Positions 9,263-17,406 of a stretch of DNA of 64,000 bases are shown one piece after another. The translations under genes and the position numbers were made by a program. Every line of letters begins with the position of its first letter. The first letter of the stretch is position 1. Origin of the DNA: Dehalococcoidia bacterium (GTDB lineage Bacteria > Chloroflexota > Dehalococcoidia > UBA2979); NCBI GenBank assembly GCA_029941115.1, contig JAPYRK010000010.1, positions 1 to 64,000 of the forward strand. Direction: 5' to 3'. Under the pieces are notes generated by a model, which saw only the letters and a list, made by a program, of their open reading frames with translations, did not search any database and was not told the DNA's origin.

Positions 9263-9362
9263 GTGCGCCTCCGTATGTACCCTATCCAGCCTTAACGGCG
9301 AGGTTATCTTGCCTGATAGATGCGAGCAACTGTAAATTGATTTATTTTAGTATTTAAAAATT

Positions 9363-9845
9363 CTAAGACAGTTCAGTGACCCCTCCGTTCTCCATCCCCT
9401 TTGCCGTGTCTAATGTTTTAGCAGCTACGACAATAAACTCTAAATCCAGCGAGCCCGTGTTTCGGATCTGATGAGGAATCGCCGCCGGAAAAAACAAAAA
9501 GTCACCAGCCTCTACGTCCTTACGCCAGGGGCCGCAGTCAATTTCCGCACTTCCAGTGATGAAGTAATAAATCTTCTCCACGTCATCATGAACATGCCTC
9601 ACATTTGTTTCCCCTGCCGAGAGTTTGTTGAACAAAGAAAACTGAAATGAGCTCTCAAAAATACCTTCACTCTCCTGAAACATTCGTCGAATTGCAAGGT
9701 TACGAGTTATTACGGGCTCAACCGATTCTTTTGAGCGCGTCACAAATCGTGCATCCGTAGGAGGAGAAGTTATCTCTCCTGTAAACTCAGGAACCGCCGG
9801 TGGTAAGTTATTTTCACTGGGACTATCAGGTGCATTTTCAGTCAT
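9363..9845 (-). CDS. Cupin-domain protein
   Basis: This is a 160-residue soluble protein with a single cupin barrel at about residues 65-145. The metal-site pattern is visible as NVRHVHDDVEKIYYFITG, followed by GDFLFFPAAIPHQIRNTGS. The first 45 residues are polar and proline-rich and probably disordered. ATG at 9845 has an AGAGG ribosome site. It stands alone, 100 bases upstream of nuoA on the same strand and divergent from the DUF35 gene. The substrate cannot be named; small cupins of this type are often metal-dependent isomerases, dioxygenases or sensors. Confidence 0.85.
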   Translation of the reverse strand: MTENAPDSPSENNLPPAVPEFTGEITSPPTDARFVTRSKESVEPVITRNLAIRRMFQESEGIFESSFQFSLFNKLSAGETNVRHVHDDVEKIYYFITGSAEIDCGPWRKDVEAGDFLFFPAAIPHQIRNTGSLDLEFIVVAAKTLDTAKGMENGGVTELS

Positions 9846-9928
9846 CTCGGCCTCTCTTATTACTACTTAGGTGAGAAGAGAATCATAGCGTCTGATGATG
9901 AAAATTCAAAACCTCTCACCATAGGTGG

Positions 9929-9958
9929 TTGACCTGCACCTATGATTGGCAATACATT
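9929..9958 (+). promoter_or_regulatory. Probable promoter of the DUF35/thiolase pair
   Basis: A TTGACC hexamer (9929-9934) and TACATT (9953-9958) are separated by 18 bases, a fair sigma-70-type pair. The expected start of transcription is near 9965, at the edge of a perfect dyad. The gap between hexamers and the position 85 bases before the gene are reasonable. This is inference from sequence only. Confidence 0.45.
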
Positions 9959-9965
9959 GCCCGTT

Positions 9966-9994
9966 GTCAGTAAAAAAACTTTTTTTTTACTGAC
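9966..9994. repeat. Perfect 13-bp inverted repeat at the probable transcript start
   Basis: The left arm GTCAGTAAAAAAA (9966-9978) and its exact complement (9982-9994) are separated by three bases. The dyad sits just downstream of the proposed promoter and 48 bases before the DUF35 start codon. As DNA it could be an operator; as RNA it would form a hairpin with an A/U-rich stem. The stem is A/T-heavy and is not the GC-rich form of an intrinsic terminator. Confidence 0.7.
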
Positions 9995-10041
9995 CGAACA
10001 AAACGTGACGTCTAACGTCGAATTATTTTAAGGAGCGGAAA

Positions 10042-10470
10042 TTGACCGACTATAACAAGCCAATTCCTGATCCCGACCCGTATACCTCTGGTCCATTCTG
10101 GGAGGGTGCGAAGGAAGGGAAATTAATGCTGCCTCGTTGCAACGATTGCAACCGTGTGCACTGGTATCCGAGAATCTTATGCCCCTTCTGTTACTCACGG
10201 AGTATTTCGTGGTTTGAGGCATCAGGTGAGGGAACACTCTATAGCTTTGCAGTCCAACAGAGAGCATTCGCTCCAGGCTGGGCGGAAGAAGGCCCTTACG
10301 TCACCTGCTTCATTGACTTAAATGAAGGCGACCGTATGTTCGGTGTCCTTTTAGATGTTGATGTTTCAAAGCCCGAAGACATTTTTGCAAAAATCGGTTC
10401 GAAAGTCTCGATTGAATTTGTGAAGGCAAACGATGATGTACACGTGCCGTATTGGAAATTAGCAAGCTAA
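10042..10470 (+). CDS. Zn-ribbon/OB-fold DUF35 protein
   Basis: This 142-residue protein has a four-cysteine zinc ribbon (C33, C36, C47, C50 in LPRCNDCNRVHWYPRILCPFC split as CNDC and CPFC) followed by an OB-fold. DUF35 proteins bind thiolase-like partners and help carry CoA substrates; in the actinobacterial Ltp2 system the complex is a retro-aldolase that removes steroid side-chain ends. The start is TTG, fixed by an AAGGAG ribosome site seven bases upstream. The thiolase-like partner follows 45 bases later. A structural/substrate-channel role with that partner is likely. Confidence 0.88.
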   Translation: MTDYNKPIPDPDPYTSGPFWEGAKEGKLMLPRCNDCNRVHWYPRILCPFCYSRSISWFEASGEGTLYSFAVQQRAFAPGWAEEGPYVTCFIDLNEGDRMFGVLLDVDVSKPEDIFAKIGSKVSIEFVKANDDVHVPYWKLAS

Positions 10471-10515
10471 AAGCTTCGAAAATACTGAATCATGATTTTC
10501 AGAAAGGAAGTCTAG

Positions 10516-11733
10516 ATGACAAATCCATCAATGGCTGCCGCGATAGTAGGAGCTGCAGAGTCTGACGAGATCGGCTTTGCACTCTCTGAAAAAGGCACCA
10601 CAAATACACAGCTTCATATCGAAGCAATCAGCAATGTGTGTAAACAAGTCGGAATCTCTCCAAGTGAAATTGAAGGAGTCTTTTCTGCTGGTTTCACTCC
10701 ACAAATTGCTGAATACCTGCATATTCGACCGAAATATATCGATGGGACCGCAGTAGGTGGTTCATCGTTTGAGCTCCATGTACACCATGCGTTGGCAGCT
10801 ATTGCAGCTGGAGTTATTGACGTTGCCCTTGTGTCGCATGGTGAATCCGGCAGATCGGCAAGAAAGAATCAAGGCCGAGGAACTGGCGGACGTGGAGGCG
10901 GAGACCCTTGGGCGCCAGGAGCTGCCTTCAGTGGTGGCCCATATGGCGGCTGGGGAGCACCTTTTAACTATGCACATGCCATGACCCGTCACTTACATCA
11001 GTGGGGGTCAACTAAGGAAGATTTCGCTCAAATTGCAGTCTCTGCAAGAGATTGGGCTACTCTAAATCCGCGCGCAGTTATGCATTCGAAAGAAACTGAT
11101 CCAAATGGTGGTCCCATTACTGTTCAGGATGTATTGGACTCTCGTCTCATAGCCTGGCCATTGAGCTTATTGGATGTGTGCTTGGTTACTGATCACGGAG
11201 GTGCTGTCTTAATCGTCTCGGCAGAGAAAGCTCACTCGTTCAAGACTCCTCCCGTTTGGATAGCTGGTGCTGGTGAAAGCATGGGTCATTGGGATATGCT
11301 CGAGATGGACGATCTGACTCTTACCTCAGCGGTAAATAGTGGGAAAACCGCCTATCAAATGGCTGGCATGGGCCCAGGTGAGATGGAACTGGGAATGATA
11401 TATGATTCATTCACAGTCACCGTCGGAATTACTGTTGAAGCCTTAGGGCTCGCTCCGCGAGGTGGGTTCATGGAGTTATTTGAGGGTGGCAAGTCAGGTC
11501 CTGGCGGATCTGGAATGCCAATCAACACGAACGGTGGAGGGCTTTCGTTCAGTCACTCTGGCATGTACGGAATGATGCTACTGGTAGAAGCCTACAGACA
11601 GCTTTCAGGAACTGCCGAAGACGGAGTAAATGGTATTGCCGGTAAACAAACGAGCGCCCAAACAGCGATCGTTAATGGTACAGGTGGCTCACTGAGCACT
11701 ACAGGTACTCTGGTTTTAGTGGCTGATCAATAA
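10516..11733 (+). CDS. Thiolase-like protein without an evident nucleophilic cysteine
   Basis: This 405-residue protein has the thiolase fold of the lipid-transfer/SCP-x branch. The region that normally holds the nucleophile reads DGTAVGGSSFE (76-86) and has no cysteine; the protein has only two cysteines, at 42 and 222, neither at an active-site position. The C-terminal cysteine motif is replaced by VNGTGGSLSTTG. A histidine (H347) and tyrosines (Y296 in IYDSFT, Y351 in SGMYG) occupy the later active-site loops. A glycine-rich insert lies at 121-131. Paired with DUF35, it is more likely an aldolase-type C-C lyase than a true thiolase; that is inference. A strong terminator follows. Confidence 0.87.
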   Translation: MTNPSMAAAIVGAAESDEIGFALSEKGTTNTQLHIEAISNVCKQVGISPSEIEGVFSAGFTPQIAEYLHIRPKYIDGTAVGGSSFELHVHHALAAIAAGVIDVALVSHGESGRSARKNQGRGTGGRGGGDPWAPGAAFSGGPYGGWGAPFNYAHAMTRHLHQWGSTKEDFAQIAVSARDWATLNPRAVMHSKETDPNGGPITVQDVLDSRLIAWPLSLLDVCLVTDHGGAVLIVSAEKAHSFKTPPVWIAGAGESMGHWDMLEMDDLTLTSAVNSGKTAYQMAGMGPGEMELGMIYDSFTVTVGITVEALGLAPRGGFMELFEGGKSGPGGSGMPINTNGGGLSFSHSGMYGMMLLVEAYRQLSGTAEDGVNGIAGKQTSAQTAIVNGTGGSLSTTGTLVLVADQ

Positions 11734-11753
11734 TCAGTAAACTAAATTTATAG

Positions 11754-11794
11754 AAAGAAGGGGTGTTGTTTCAACAACACCCCTTCTTTTTGTT
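11754..11794 (+). terminator. Intrinsic terminator after the thiolase-like gene
   Basis: A stem of about 16 base pairs (11754-11769 with 11774-11789) encloses a four-base loop, with a core of GGGGTGTTG paired to CAACACCCC, and runs into a T tract. It lies 20 bases after the thiolase-like stop codon and separates that unit from the dioxygenase gene. Confidence 0.93.
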
Positions 11795-11836
11795 ACAATT
11801 GGGGTGGATAGTGAATAGCACGAGTTTAGATTACCT

Positions 11837-12805
11837 ATGCACCAACTGAACGTGAATCAACTGCAGCACCTCGATGAATACGGCTATCTCGCGCTCGAAA
11901 ACGTTATAGACCCTCGAGAAATCCTGGATCCAATAATGGCAGAATATGAGGCCGTATTGGATTTACTAGCGACAAAACTAAAAGCTGAAGGAAAAATACA
12001 CTCTCTGCACAGCAAACTCCCTTTTGGAGATCGTGTCACTAGAATTTATCAAGAAACCAACATGGTCCATAATCAATATTTTGATTTTTCATTGCCTCAG
12101 AAGGGGATAACAAAAGATACTCCGTTTTGGGCAGGACCGGCCGTCTTCGATGCCTTAACCAATCCAAATTTACTCGACGTTGTAGAATCAGTTGTCGGAC
12201 CAGAGGTCTACTCTAATCCTGTACAGCACGTTCGAGTTAAAGTTCCTGAAGATAAGGCTCCACGTGATTCTGATGGTAATGTAATCTATGGGGCCACCCC
12301 ATGGCATCAAGATTTGGGAGTCGTCACGGAAGAAGCTGATGCGACCAACCTACTTACAGTCTGGTTCCCGCTCATGGATACTGACGTCGAAAACGGTTGT
12401 TTACAAGTAATTCCGGGATCACATCGCGATGAAGTGCTCACACACTGCCCCGGTGCCCAAGGAATTCAAATCCCCGAGTCGCTGCTAGATCCGGGTAAAG
12501 CGAGAGCAATCCCTTTGAAGCGAGGAAGTATCCTGCTCCTACATCGAAAAACAATTCATAGCGCTCTTCCAAATCGAAGTGATCGGATCCGCTGGTCGTT
12601 TGATCTTCGATATCAACCTATTGGACAGCCGACAGGTCGTGAAACCTTCCCGGGATTTATTGCTCGAAGTGCTCAAAAGCCGTTCGAAGAACTTCACGAT
12701 CCTCTAACTTGGTTTGAGATGTGGAAAACGGCAAGAGATTCACTTGCACGTGACGACGATCCTTCCTATAACCGTTGGGATGCAGACCACGCTCTATGTG
12801 CGTGA
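11837..12805 (+). CDS. Phytanoyl-CoA dioxygenase (PhyH) family protein
   Basis: This 322-residue protein belongs to the Fe(II)/2-oxoglutarate oxygenases. The iron ligands are visible as the HxD pair H157-D159 in TPWHQDLGVV and the distal H241 in KTIHSALPNRS; R252 a little later is a good candidate for 2-oxoglutarate binding. The fold core runs from about residue 125 to 265. Family members hydroxylate fatty acyl-CoAs or small natural products; the substrate here is not determined by sequence. It has its own space, with a terminator upstream and 79 bases before the PHP gene. Confidence 0.9.
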   Translation: MHQLNVNQLQHLDEYGYLALENVIDPREILDPIMAEYEAVLDLLATKLKAEGKIHSLHSKLPFGDRVTRIYQETNMVHNQYFDFSLPQKGITKDTPFWAGPAVFDALTNPNLLDVVESVVGPEVYSNPVQHVRVKVPEDKAPRDSDGNVIYGATPWHQDLGVVTEEADATNLLTVWFPLMDTDVENGCLQVIPGSHRDEVLTHCPGAQGIQIPESLLDPGKARAIPLKRGSILLLHRKTIHSALPNRSDRIRWSFDLRYQPIGQPTGRETFPGFIARSAQKPFEELHDPLTWFEMWKTARDSLARDDDPSYNRWDADHALCA

Positions 12806-12884
12806 CGAATTATGGAGCTATACCACCAAATTATTACTTGCAAATCTTAGTGGAAGCTCGTAACGCCACGAGTGCTAACCTCTT

Positions 12885-13700
12885 GTGATGCTTATTGATT
12901 TACATACCCACACGCAGCCACTTTCATATGACTCTTTTCTCCCGCCTGATGAATTAATTGAGAGAAGCAAGCAGGCTGGACTAGACGGGGTTGTCCTATC
13001 TGAGCACGACGCCGCATGGAGTCCTGATGCAGTCAAAACACTTTCTAAACGACATAACTTTCTTGTGATCCCAGGAATGGAAATTAACACCGAGGAAGGT
13101 CACATGCTTGTTTATGGCATGCACAAATATGTATTTGGCATGCACCGAGTCCACGAACTAGCCGAACACGTCGAAAGCGTAAACGGTCTCATGATTCAAG
13201 CACACCCCTATCGACGACAACATCCGTGGAACTGGGAAAGTGAAAAAGAATGGATTCACTCTCTGGAGCGATCTGAAGCCAATAATGCGCTGAATTTCGT
13301 GCGAGGGCTGGAAGTACTGAACGGACGGGGCAAGCTTAATGAAAATCAATTCTCCAAGATTCTTGCGGATCATATGGGCATGCCTGGTACCGCTGGAACA
13401 GACTCTCACATGACTGATGATATAGGCAAGTGTGTCACTTATTTTGATCAGGACATACAAAGCGAAGAGGAGTTGATAGAAGCACTGCGAAATGGACTCT
13501 ATTGGCCAATAGACATGACGAAAGGCGACATTACTCCAGATACTCGTTACTGGGACGTTCCTAGTGATTTGAGGCATATTTTCGAAGACCTTAGCGGTCG
13601 CATGAGACATTCTGAAAAATCGATCAAAGAACAAGAAATACTGCGAAACCAAGCTGCTGCGAAAAGCGTAGAGATAATCAAGTCGCTTAGAAAGCCGTAA
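12885..13700 (+). CDS. PHP-domain metal-dependent hydrolase
   Basis: This 271-residue protein is a stand-alone PHP domain, a TIM-like barrel that binds two or three metals for phosphoester or other hydrolysis. Motifs in order are DLHTHTQ near the N-terminus, LSEHDAAW near 40, GMEINTEEGHMLVYGM near 65-80, QAHPYRRQHPW near 100, and GTDSHMTDDIG near 170. GTG at 12885 and ATG at 12888 are adjacent possible starts and no clear ribosome site separates them. It lies 95 bases before the MaoC pair; a second locus fuses such a domain to a MaoC domain, which suggests a shared pathway. The substrate is unknown. Confidence 0.88.
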   Translation: MMLIDLHTHTQPLSYDSFLPPDELIERSKQAGLDGVVLSEHDAAWSPDAVKTLSKRHNFLVIPGMEINTEEGHMLVYGMHKYVFGMHRVHELAEHVESVNGLMIQAHPYRRQHPWNWESEKEWIHSLERSEANNALNFVRGLEVLNGRGKLNENQFSKILADHMGMPGTAGTDSHMTDDIGKCVTYFDQDIQSEEELIEALRNGLYWPIDMTKGDITPDTRYWDVPSDLRHIFEDLSGRMRHSEKSIKEQEILRNQAAAKSVEIIKSLRKP

Positions 13701-13735
13701 ATATTTCAGCCTGATAACCGGTTTTGCTAATGTCC

Positions 13736-13765
13736 TTGACCGCAATGCACTCTTTAACTTACGAT
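13736..13765 (+). promoter_or_regulatory. Probable promoter of the MaoC/SDR operon
   Basis: TTGACC (13736-13741) and TACGAT (13760-13765) are separated by 18 bases, the same layout as the proposed promoter at 9929. The predicted transcript would start about 25 bases before the MaoC start codon. Confidence 0.5.
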
Positions 13766-13795
13766 TCGTTGCACAAGTAGTTGCAGGGGGTGCAA

Positions 13796-14272
13796 ATGGC
13801 TGAATCAATAATTACGGACGAGTTAAAATCCTTAATCGGCGTTGATGGTCCGGAGAGTGAAGCAGAAGTAACAACCACCGGATGTCGGTTGTTCGCACGA
13901 GCCGTCGGACACACCGACCTAATATTCTATGATGAAGAAGTGGCCAAGGCTCGTGGGTATAAATCGATTGTGGCACCTCCGGGCTTTCTAGGAACAACCG
14001 TTTACAAGCCAGCAGATGCCAAACGTGCAAGCGCCCCTCCCGGTGGATTAAATATCCCATACAAGCGAATACTTAATGGGGGGACCACTTATGAATATTA
14101 TGATTCGATCGTTGCTGGAGATGTACTCACCTCCAGTAGTCATATTACCGAATTCCAAGAACGCGAGGGCTCGGTCGGACCGATGCTAATCACATGGCGT
14201 GAAACAACTTTCCGAAGAAAATCAGACGGGAAAGTTGTAGCAAAAGGGTCCTCGAATATGATCAATTATTAG
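13796..14272 (+). CDS. MaoC-like dehydratase, N-terminal-type subunit
   Basis: This 158-residue hotdog-fold protein resembles the non-catalytic half of a two-gene (R)-specific enoyl hydratase/3-hydroxyacyl dehydratase, as in mycobacterial HadA-type subunits. The typical IVAPPGFLGTT segment is present at about residues 60-70. The usual active-site segment reads AVGHTDLIFYDEEVA, without the catalytic aspartate-histidine pair. ATG at 13796 is preferred over upstream TTG 13781 because a GGGGG ribosome site lies five to six bases before it. The catalytic partner follows 51 bases downstream. Confidence 0.88.
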   Translation: MAESIITDELKSLIGVDGPESEAEVTTTGCRLFARAVGHTDLIFYDEEVAKARGYKSIVAPPGFLGTTVYKPADAKRASAPPGGLNIPYKRILNGGTTYEYYDSIVAGDVLTSSSHITEFQEREGSVGPMLITWRETTFRRKSDGKVVAKGSSNMINY

Positions 14273-14323
14273 TAAATATTAGCAAAATAAGAAGAATACT
14301 TCACACACGTTAGGAGACCGAAA

Positions 14324-14752
14324 ATGAGTGAACAGGTATTTTGGGACGATATCAATGAGGGTGACTCTCTTCCGATTATCAGTCCAGATTGTAGTACGCA
14401 GCAACTAGTTGTATGGGCGGGAGCCTCCGGTGACTTTTATCAGATTCACTACGATATCCCGTTTGCTGAAAACACCGGGTTGGACAACATCATTGTCCAT
14501 GGTGCCTTAAAGCAGGCATTTCTCGGAAGATTACTGCACGACTGGGCGGCACCAGATGGTCGAATCGAACAATTTGGATGTTCGTACAGAGGAATGGATT
14601 ACCCTGCAGAAGACATGTCTGTGAGTGGAACGGTCACTTCCAAATATACTGAAGGCGATCGACACCTAGTGGATGTCGAAGTCTGGACAGAAAATCCAAG
14701 TGGAAGAAAAACTACCCCAGGAACAGCTAGAGTTGCCTTGCCAACTAGATAG
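14324..14752 (+). CDS. MaoC-like dehydratase, catalytic subunit
   Basis: This 142-residue hotdog protein carries the hydratase-2 motif ASGDFYQIHYDIPFA at about residues 32-46, with the catalytic aspartate and histidine in place. HGALKQAFLGRLLHDWA follows as the long hotdog helix. With the preceding gene it should form a heteromeric enzyme that adds water to, or removes it from, acyl-CoA or acyl-ACP thioesters. It is 60 bases upstream of the first SDR and in the same transcription unit. Confidence 0.9.
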   Translation: MSEQVFWDDINEGDSLPIISPDCSTQQLVVWAGASGDFYQIHYDIPFAENTGLDNIIVHGALKQAFLGRLLHDWAAPDGRIEQFGCSYRGMDYPAEDMSVSGTVTSKYTEGDRHLVDVEVWTENPSGRKTTPGTARVALPTR

Positions 14753-14812
14753 CTCTTTGTGTGCGAATCATTAAGCGGTCTTAACGGAGCGCGAACTAAG
14801 GAAAGGTGAGTT

Positions 14813-15790
14813 ATGGGAGTACTAGACGGAAAAGTAGCTGTAGTAACAGGCTCAGGACGTGGCATTGGTCGAGGCATAGCAATGAAGTTTGCCGCTCAAG
14901 GCGCCTCGGTTATCATCAATGACCCGGGCGTAAACGTTGATGGTACCGGTCACGACGCCGGACCCGCAGATCAAGTTGCAGACGAAATTAAGGCCCTGGG
15001 AGGCCAAGCTGCTGCTAATTACGACTCAGTCGCTGAGATGGCTGGTGGTGAAAACATGGTCAAGCAAGCAGTTGATGCTTTTGGCAAGATTGATATTCTT
15101 GTCAATACTGCTGGCATTTTAAGAGATCGAATGGTCTTCAATATGAGTCAAGAAGAGTGGGACGACGTAATAGCAGTTCACTTGAAAGGACATTTTTCAA
15201 CCATAAAACCGGCGTCAATCCTTATGCGCCAGCAACGGTACGGACGAATCATCAACTTTTCCTCAAGCAGTGGAACTATCGGAAATACCGGACAGTTCAA
15301 TTATGGTGCTGCTAAATCAGGTATCGCTGGTCTCGGTCGGGTAGTCGCGAAGGACTTGGGACGCTATGGAGTGACCTGTAACATTATCGCTCCCGGCGCC
15401 GGCACCCGAATGACCGCAACCGTCCCTGACAGTGCGCGAGAACTTCGGGCAGGATCTGGAATTCAAGGCGCAGCATCGAATGCACCTGTGCAAGAAAGCG
15501 CCTATGCAGGTCTCCGAGATCCGGAATTTGTTGCACCCATGGTTACTTACCTGTGCTCTGATGATGCGTGGGACATTAACGGTTGGGTTTTTAATGTGTC
15601 AGGCGGATCGATTTCAGTATCCAGGTATCCGGTTGCGGAAAGAAGTATCTTTAAACCGGGACACTGGACACTTCCCGAATTAGATGATGCTGTGCAAAAC
15701 GTCTTAATGAAAGACATTAATAACCCAGCTCCTCCTCGTGACGATATTGAAGTTCCGGGTCGGGACATCGCGGCACGAGTTCTCAGTTAA
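14813..15790 (+). CDS. Short-chain dehydrogenase of the MFE-2 (3-hydroxyacyl-CoA dehydrogenase) type
   Basis: This 325-residue SDR has the NAD(P) motif VTGSGRGIGRG (11-21), NTAG (98-101), serines at 150-153, and the catalytic Y164xxxK168. The longer-than-usual loop after the first strand, NDPGVNVDGTGHDAGPA, is typical of the dehydrogenase domain of peroxisomal-type multifunctional enzyme 2. It probably oxidises a 3-hydroxyacyl-CoA made by the MaoC pair upstream. The next gene is a close paralogue, so this is a tandem duplication. Confidence 0.9.
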   Translation: MGVLDGKVAVVTGSGRGIGRGIAMKFAAQGASVIINDPGVNVDGTGHDAGPADQVADEIKALGGQAAANYDSVAEMAGGENMVKQAVDAFGKIDILVNTAGILRDRMVFNMSQEEWDDVIAVHLKGHFSTIKPASILMRQQRYGRIINFSSSSGTIGNTGQFNYGAAKSGIAGLGRVVAKDLGRYGVTCNIIAPGAGTRMTATVPDSARELRAGSGIQGAASNAPVQESAYAGLRDPEFVAPMVTYLCSDDAWDINGWVFNVSGGSISVSRYPVAERSIFKPGHWTLPELDDAVQNVLMKDINNPAPPRDDIEVPGRDIAARVLS

Positions 15791-15820
15791 AGCAGAATTT
15801 ACAACGAAAGGATATCCAGA

Positions 15821-16774
15821 ATGGGATCATCACTAGAAGGACGAAGCATCGTAGTTACCGGTTCAGGACGAGGTATCGGTGCAGAAATTGCGAAACTAAT
15901 TGGCTTACAGGGTGGAAATGTCATAGTTAACGACCCAGGCGTAAACGTTGACGGTAGCGGCACGGACAACGCGCCTGCCGAAGAAGTAGCTCAAGAAATT
16001 AAAGCTGCCGGCGGGAATGCGATCGCCAATTTTGACACTGTGGCGACCGCAGAGGGCGGCGAAAATATGATTACACAATGCGTCGACGAATTCGGACGCA
16101 TCGATGGAATCGTTCACGTAGCTGGAATCTTGCGAGATCGTATGATTTTTAATATGACCGAAGAAGAATGGGACGATGTCGTGGCTGTCCACTTGACTGG
16201 TTTGTTTAACGTAGTCAAACCCGCGTCAATCTTATTCAGGCAACAACGATTCGGACGCATCATTGGTTTCTCCTCCGGATCCGGAATGAACGGCAACACT
16301 GGACAAGCAAACTATGGCGCTGCGAAAGCAGGAATTACAGGCGGTATCAGGTGTGCGGCGCGTGACTTAGGTCGCTACGGCGTCACATCCAATGCGATCT
16401 GTCCAGGTGCCGCTACTCGGATGACGGCTACCGTTCCTGATGCAGCACGAGATCTTCGGTCTAGTCAAGGAATTCAAGGACAACAGCGGACCGAAAGTAT
16501 TGTCAATCAACTTCGTGCCGGGTCTTATGTCGCCCCGATGGTGGGATATCTTTTGACGGATCAGGCATGGAATGTTAATGGAAAATGTTTCAACGTCTCT
16601 GGCGGACAGGTCTCACTTTCGTCGGAAGAAGTACCGTACCGTTCAATCAACAAGGCAGGCATGTGGGAGCTTGATGAGTTGCAAGCACTTGTTCCATCAA
16701 ACCTAATGTCGGGACTACGAAACCCTGCTCCACCACCAGCAGATCTCAGTATCCCTGGAAGATTAGTGGGGTAA
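15821..16774 (+). CDS. Short-chain dehydrogenase, tandem paralogue
   Basis: This 317-residue SDR resembles the preceding gene along its whole length, with VTGSGRGIGAE (13-23), a NDPGVNVDGSGTDNAPA insert, and catalytic Y165xxxK169. Differences cluster in the substrate-binding C-terminal third, which fits divergence of substrate range after duplication. An AAAGGA ribosome site precedes ATG 15821. It is the last gene of the operon; a terminator follows. Confidence 0.9.
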   Translation: MGSSLEGRSIVVTGSGRGIGAEIAKLIGLQGGNVIVNDPGVNVDGSGTDNAPAEEVAQEIKAAGGNAIANFDTVATAEGGENMITQCVDEFGRIDGIVHVAGILRDRMIFNMTEEEWDDVVAVHLTGLFNVVKPASILFRQQRFGRIIGFSSGSGMNGNTGQANYGAAKAGITGGIRCAARDLGRYGVTSNAICPGAATRMTATVPDAARDLRSSQGIQGQQRTESIVNQLRAGSYVAPMVGYLLTDQAWNVNGKCFNVSGGQVSLSSEEVPYRSINKAGMWELDELQALVPSNLMSGLRNPAPPPADLSIPGRLVG

Positions 16775-16811
16775 CCGTAAAGAACTTGATCGCTTTATAG
16801 TAATTTTTTAG

Positions 16812-16851
16812 AAACGACCGAGTGTGTTGAAATGCACTCGGCCGTTTTTTT
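16812..16851. terminator. Bidirectional intrinsic terminator
   Basis: A stem pairs about 16812-16824 with 16835-16847 (core CCGAGTG with CACTCGG, one A-C mismatch) and is followed on the plus strand by seven T. An A run precedes the stem, so it can also end transcripts from the minus-strand GNAT gene that stops at 16851. Confidence 0.88.
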
Positions 16852-17402
16852 CAGGGCAGCAATCGTTCCATACGATAATAAGATCTGCCGGCACGAACTA
16901 CTTCACCAACTCTCGTGAAACCGCTAGCAACAAATGATCTCTGCGCTCTCTCATTCCATGTAAGTGTATGCAAATATATCTTTACCAAAGAAAGTTGACT
17001 GCCCATCACCTCGACCATTAAATCAATAATCTCTCGCCCATAGCCTTTACCCCAAAAATCTTTGTTGCCGATGGTGATTCCAAGCTCGGCTTCCTGGCGC
17101 AACGGATCATATCCGTAGTACATGACATTTCCTATATGCTCTGAAGTCTGCTTGGATAGTACCGCGTACGTCTTTCTGTAAATCGTAGTCTCGCGCAAGT
17201 CACGCTGGATGTTACCTCTAAACGTCTGAAATGTTCCAATATACGGTGTGGCTCCATCGAATGCTGCAAGTTCCTTATCACGCTTCCAGGAATAGTCATT
17301 CGTCGCATCATCAATATGCTTGTTGCGCAATTGCACGAGACATCCCTCTGCAACGACAGCTAGTTCGCCGGTTGACCCGAATTTAGAGTCCAAATTACTC
17401 AC
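16851..17402 (-). CDS. GNAT-family N-acetyltransferase
   Basis: This protein of about 183 residues has the GNAT acetyl-CoA fold of the ribosomal-protein/amino-acid acetyltransferase type. The acetyl-CoA-binding segment is GKGYGREIIDLMVEVM, followed by KIYLHTLTWNERAQRSFVAS, which carries the usual asparagine and tail. GTG at 17402 gives a gene that does not overlap the NUDIX gene; TTG at 17438 would overlap it by 32 bases, and neither has a strong ribosome site. It is the last gene of the cdaA-to-GNAT operon. The acceptor is unknown. Confidence 0.85.
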   Translation of the reverse strand: MSNLDSKFGSTGELAVVAEGCLVQLRNKHIDDATNDYSWKRDKELAAFDGATPYIGTFQTFRGNIQRDLRETTIYRKTYAVLSKQTSEHIGNVMYYGYDPLRQEAELGITIGNKDFWGKGYGREIIDLMVEVMGSQLSLVKIYLHTLTWNERAQRSFVASGFTRVGEVVRAGRSYYRMERLLP

Positions 17403-17406
17403 CCAT

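Noticed and set aside
13158-13808. 216-codon minus-strand frame opposite the PHP gene
   Set aside because: It lies opposite PHP motifs that are clearly conserved, and has no ribosome site or recognisable domain.
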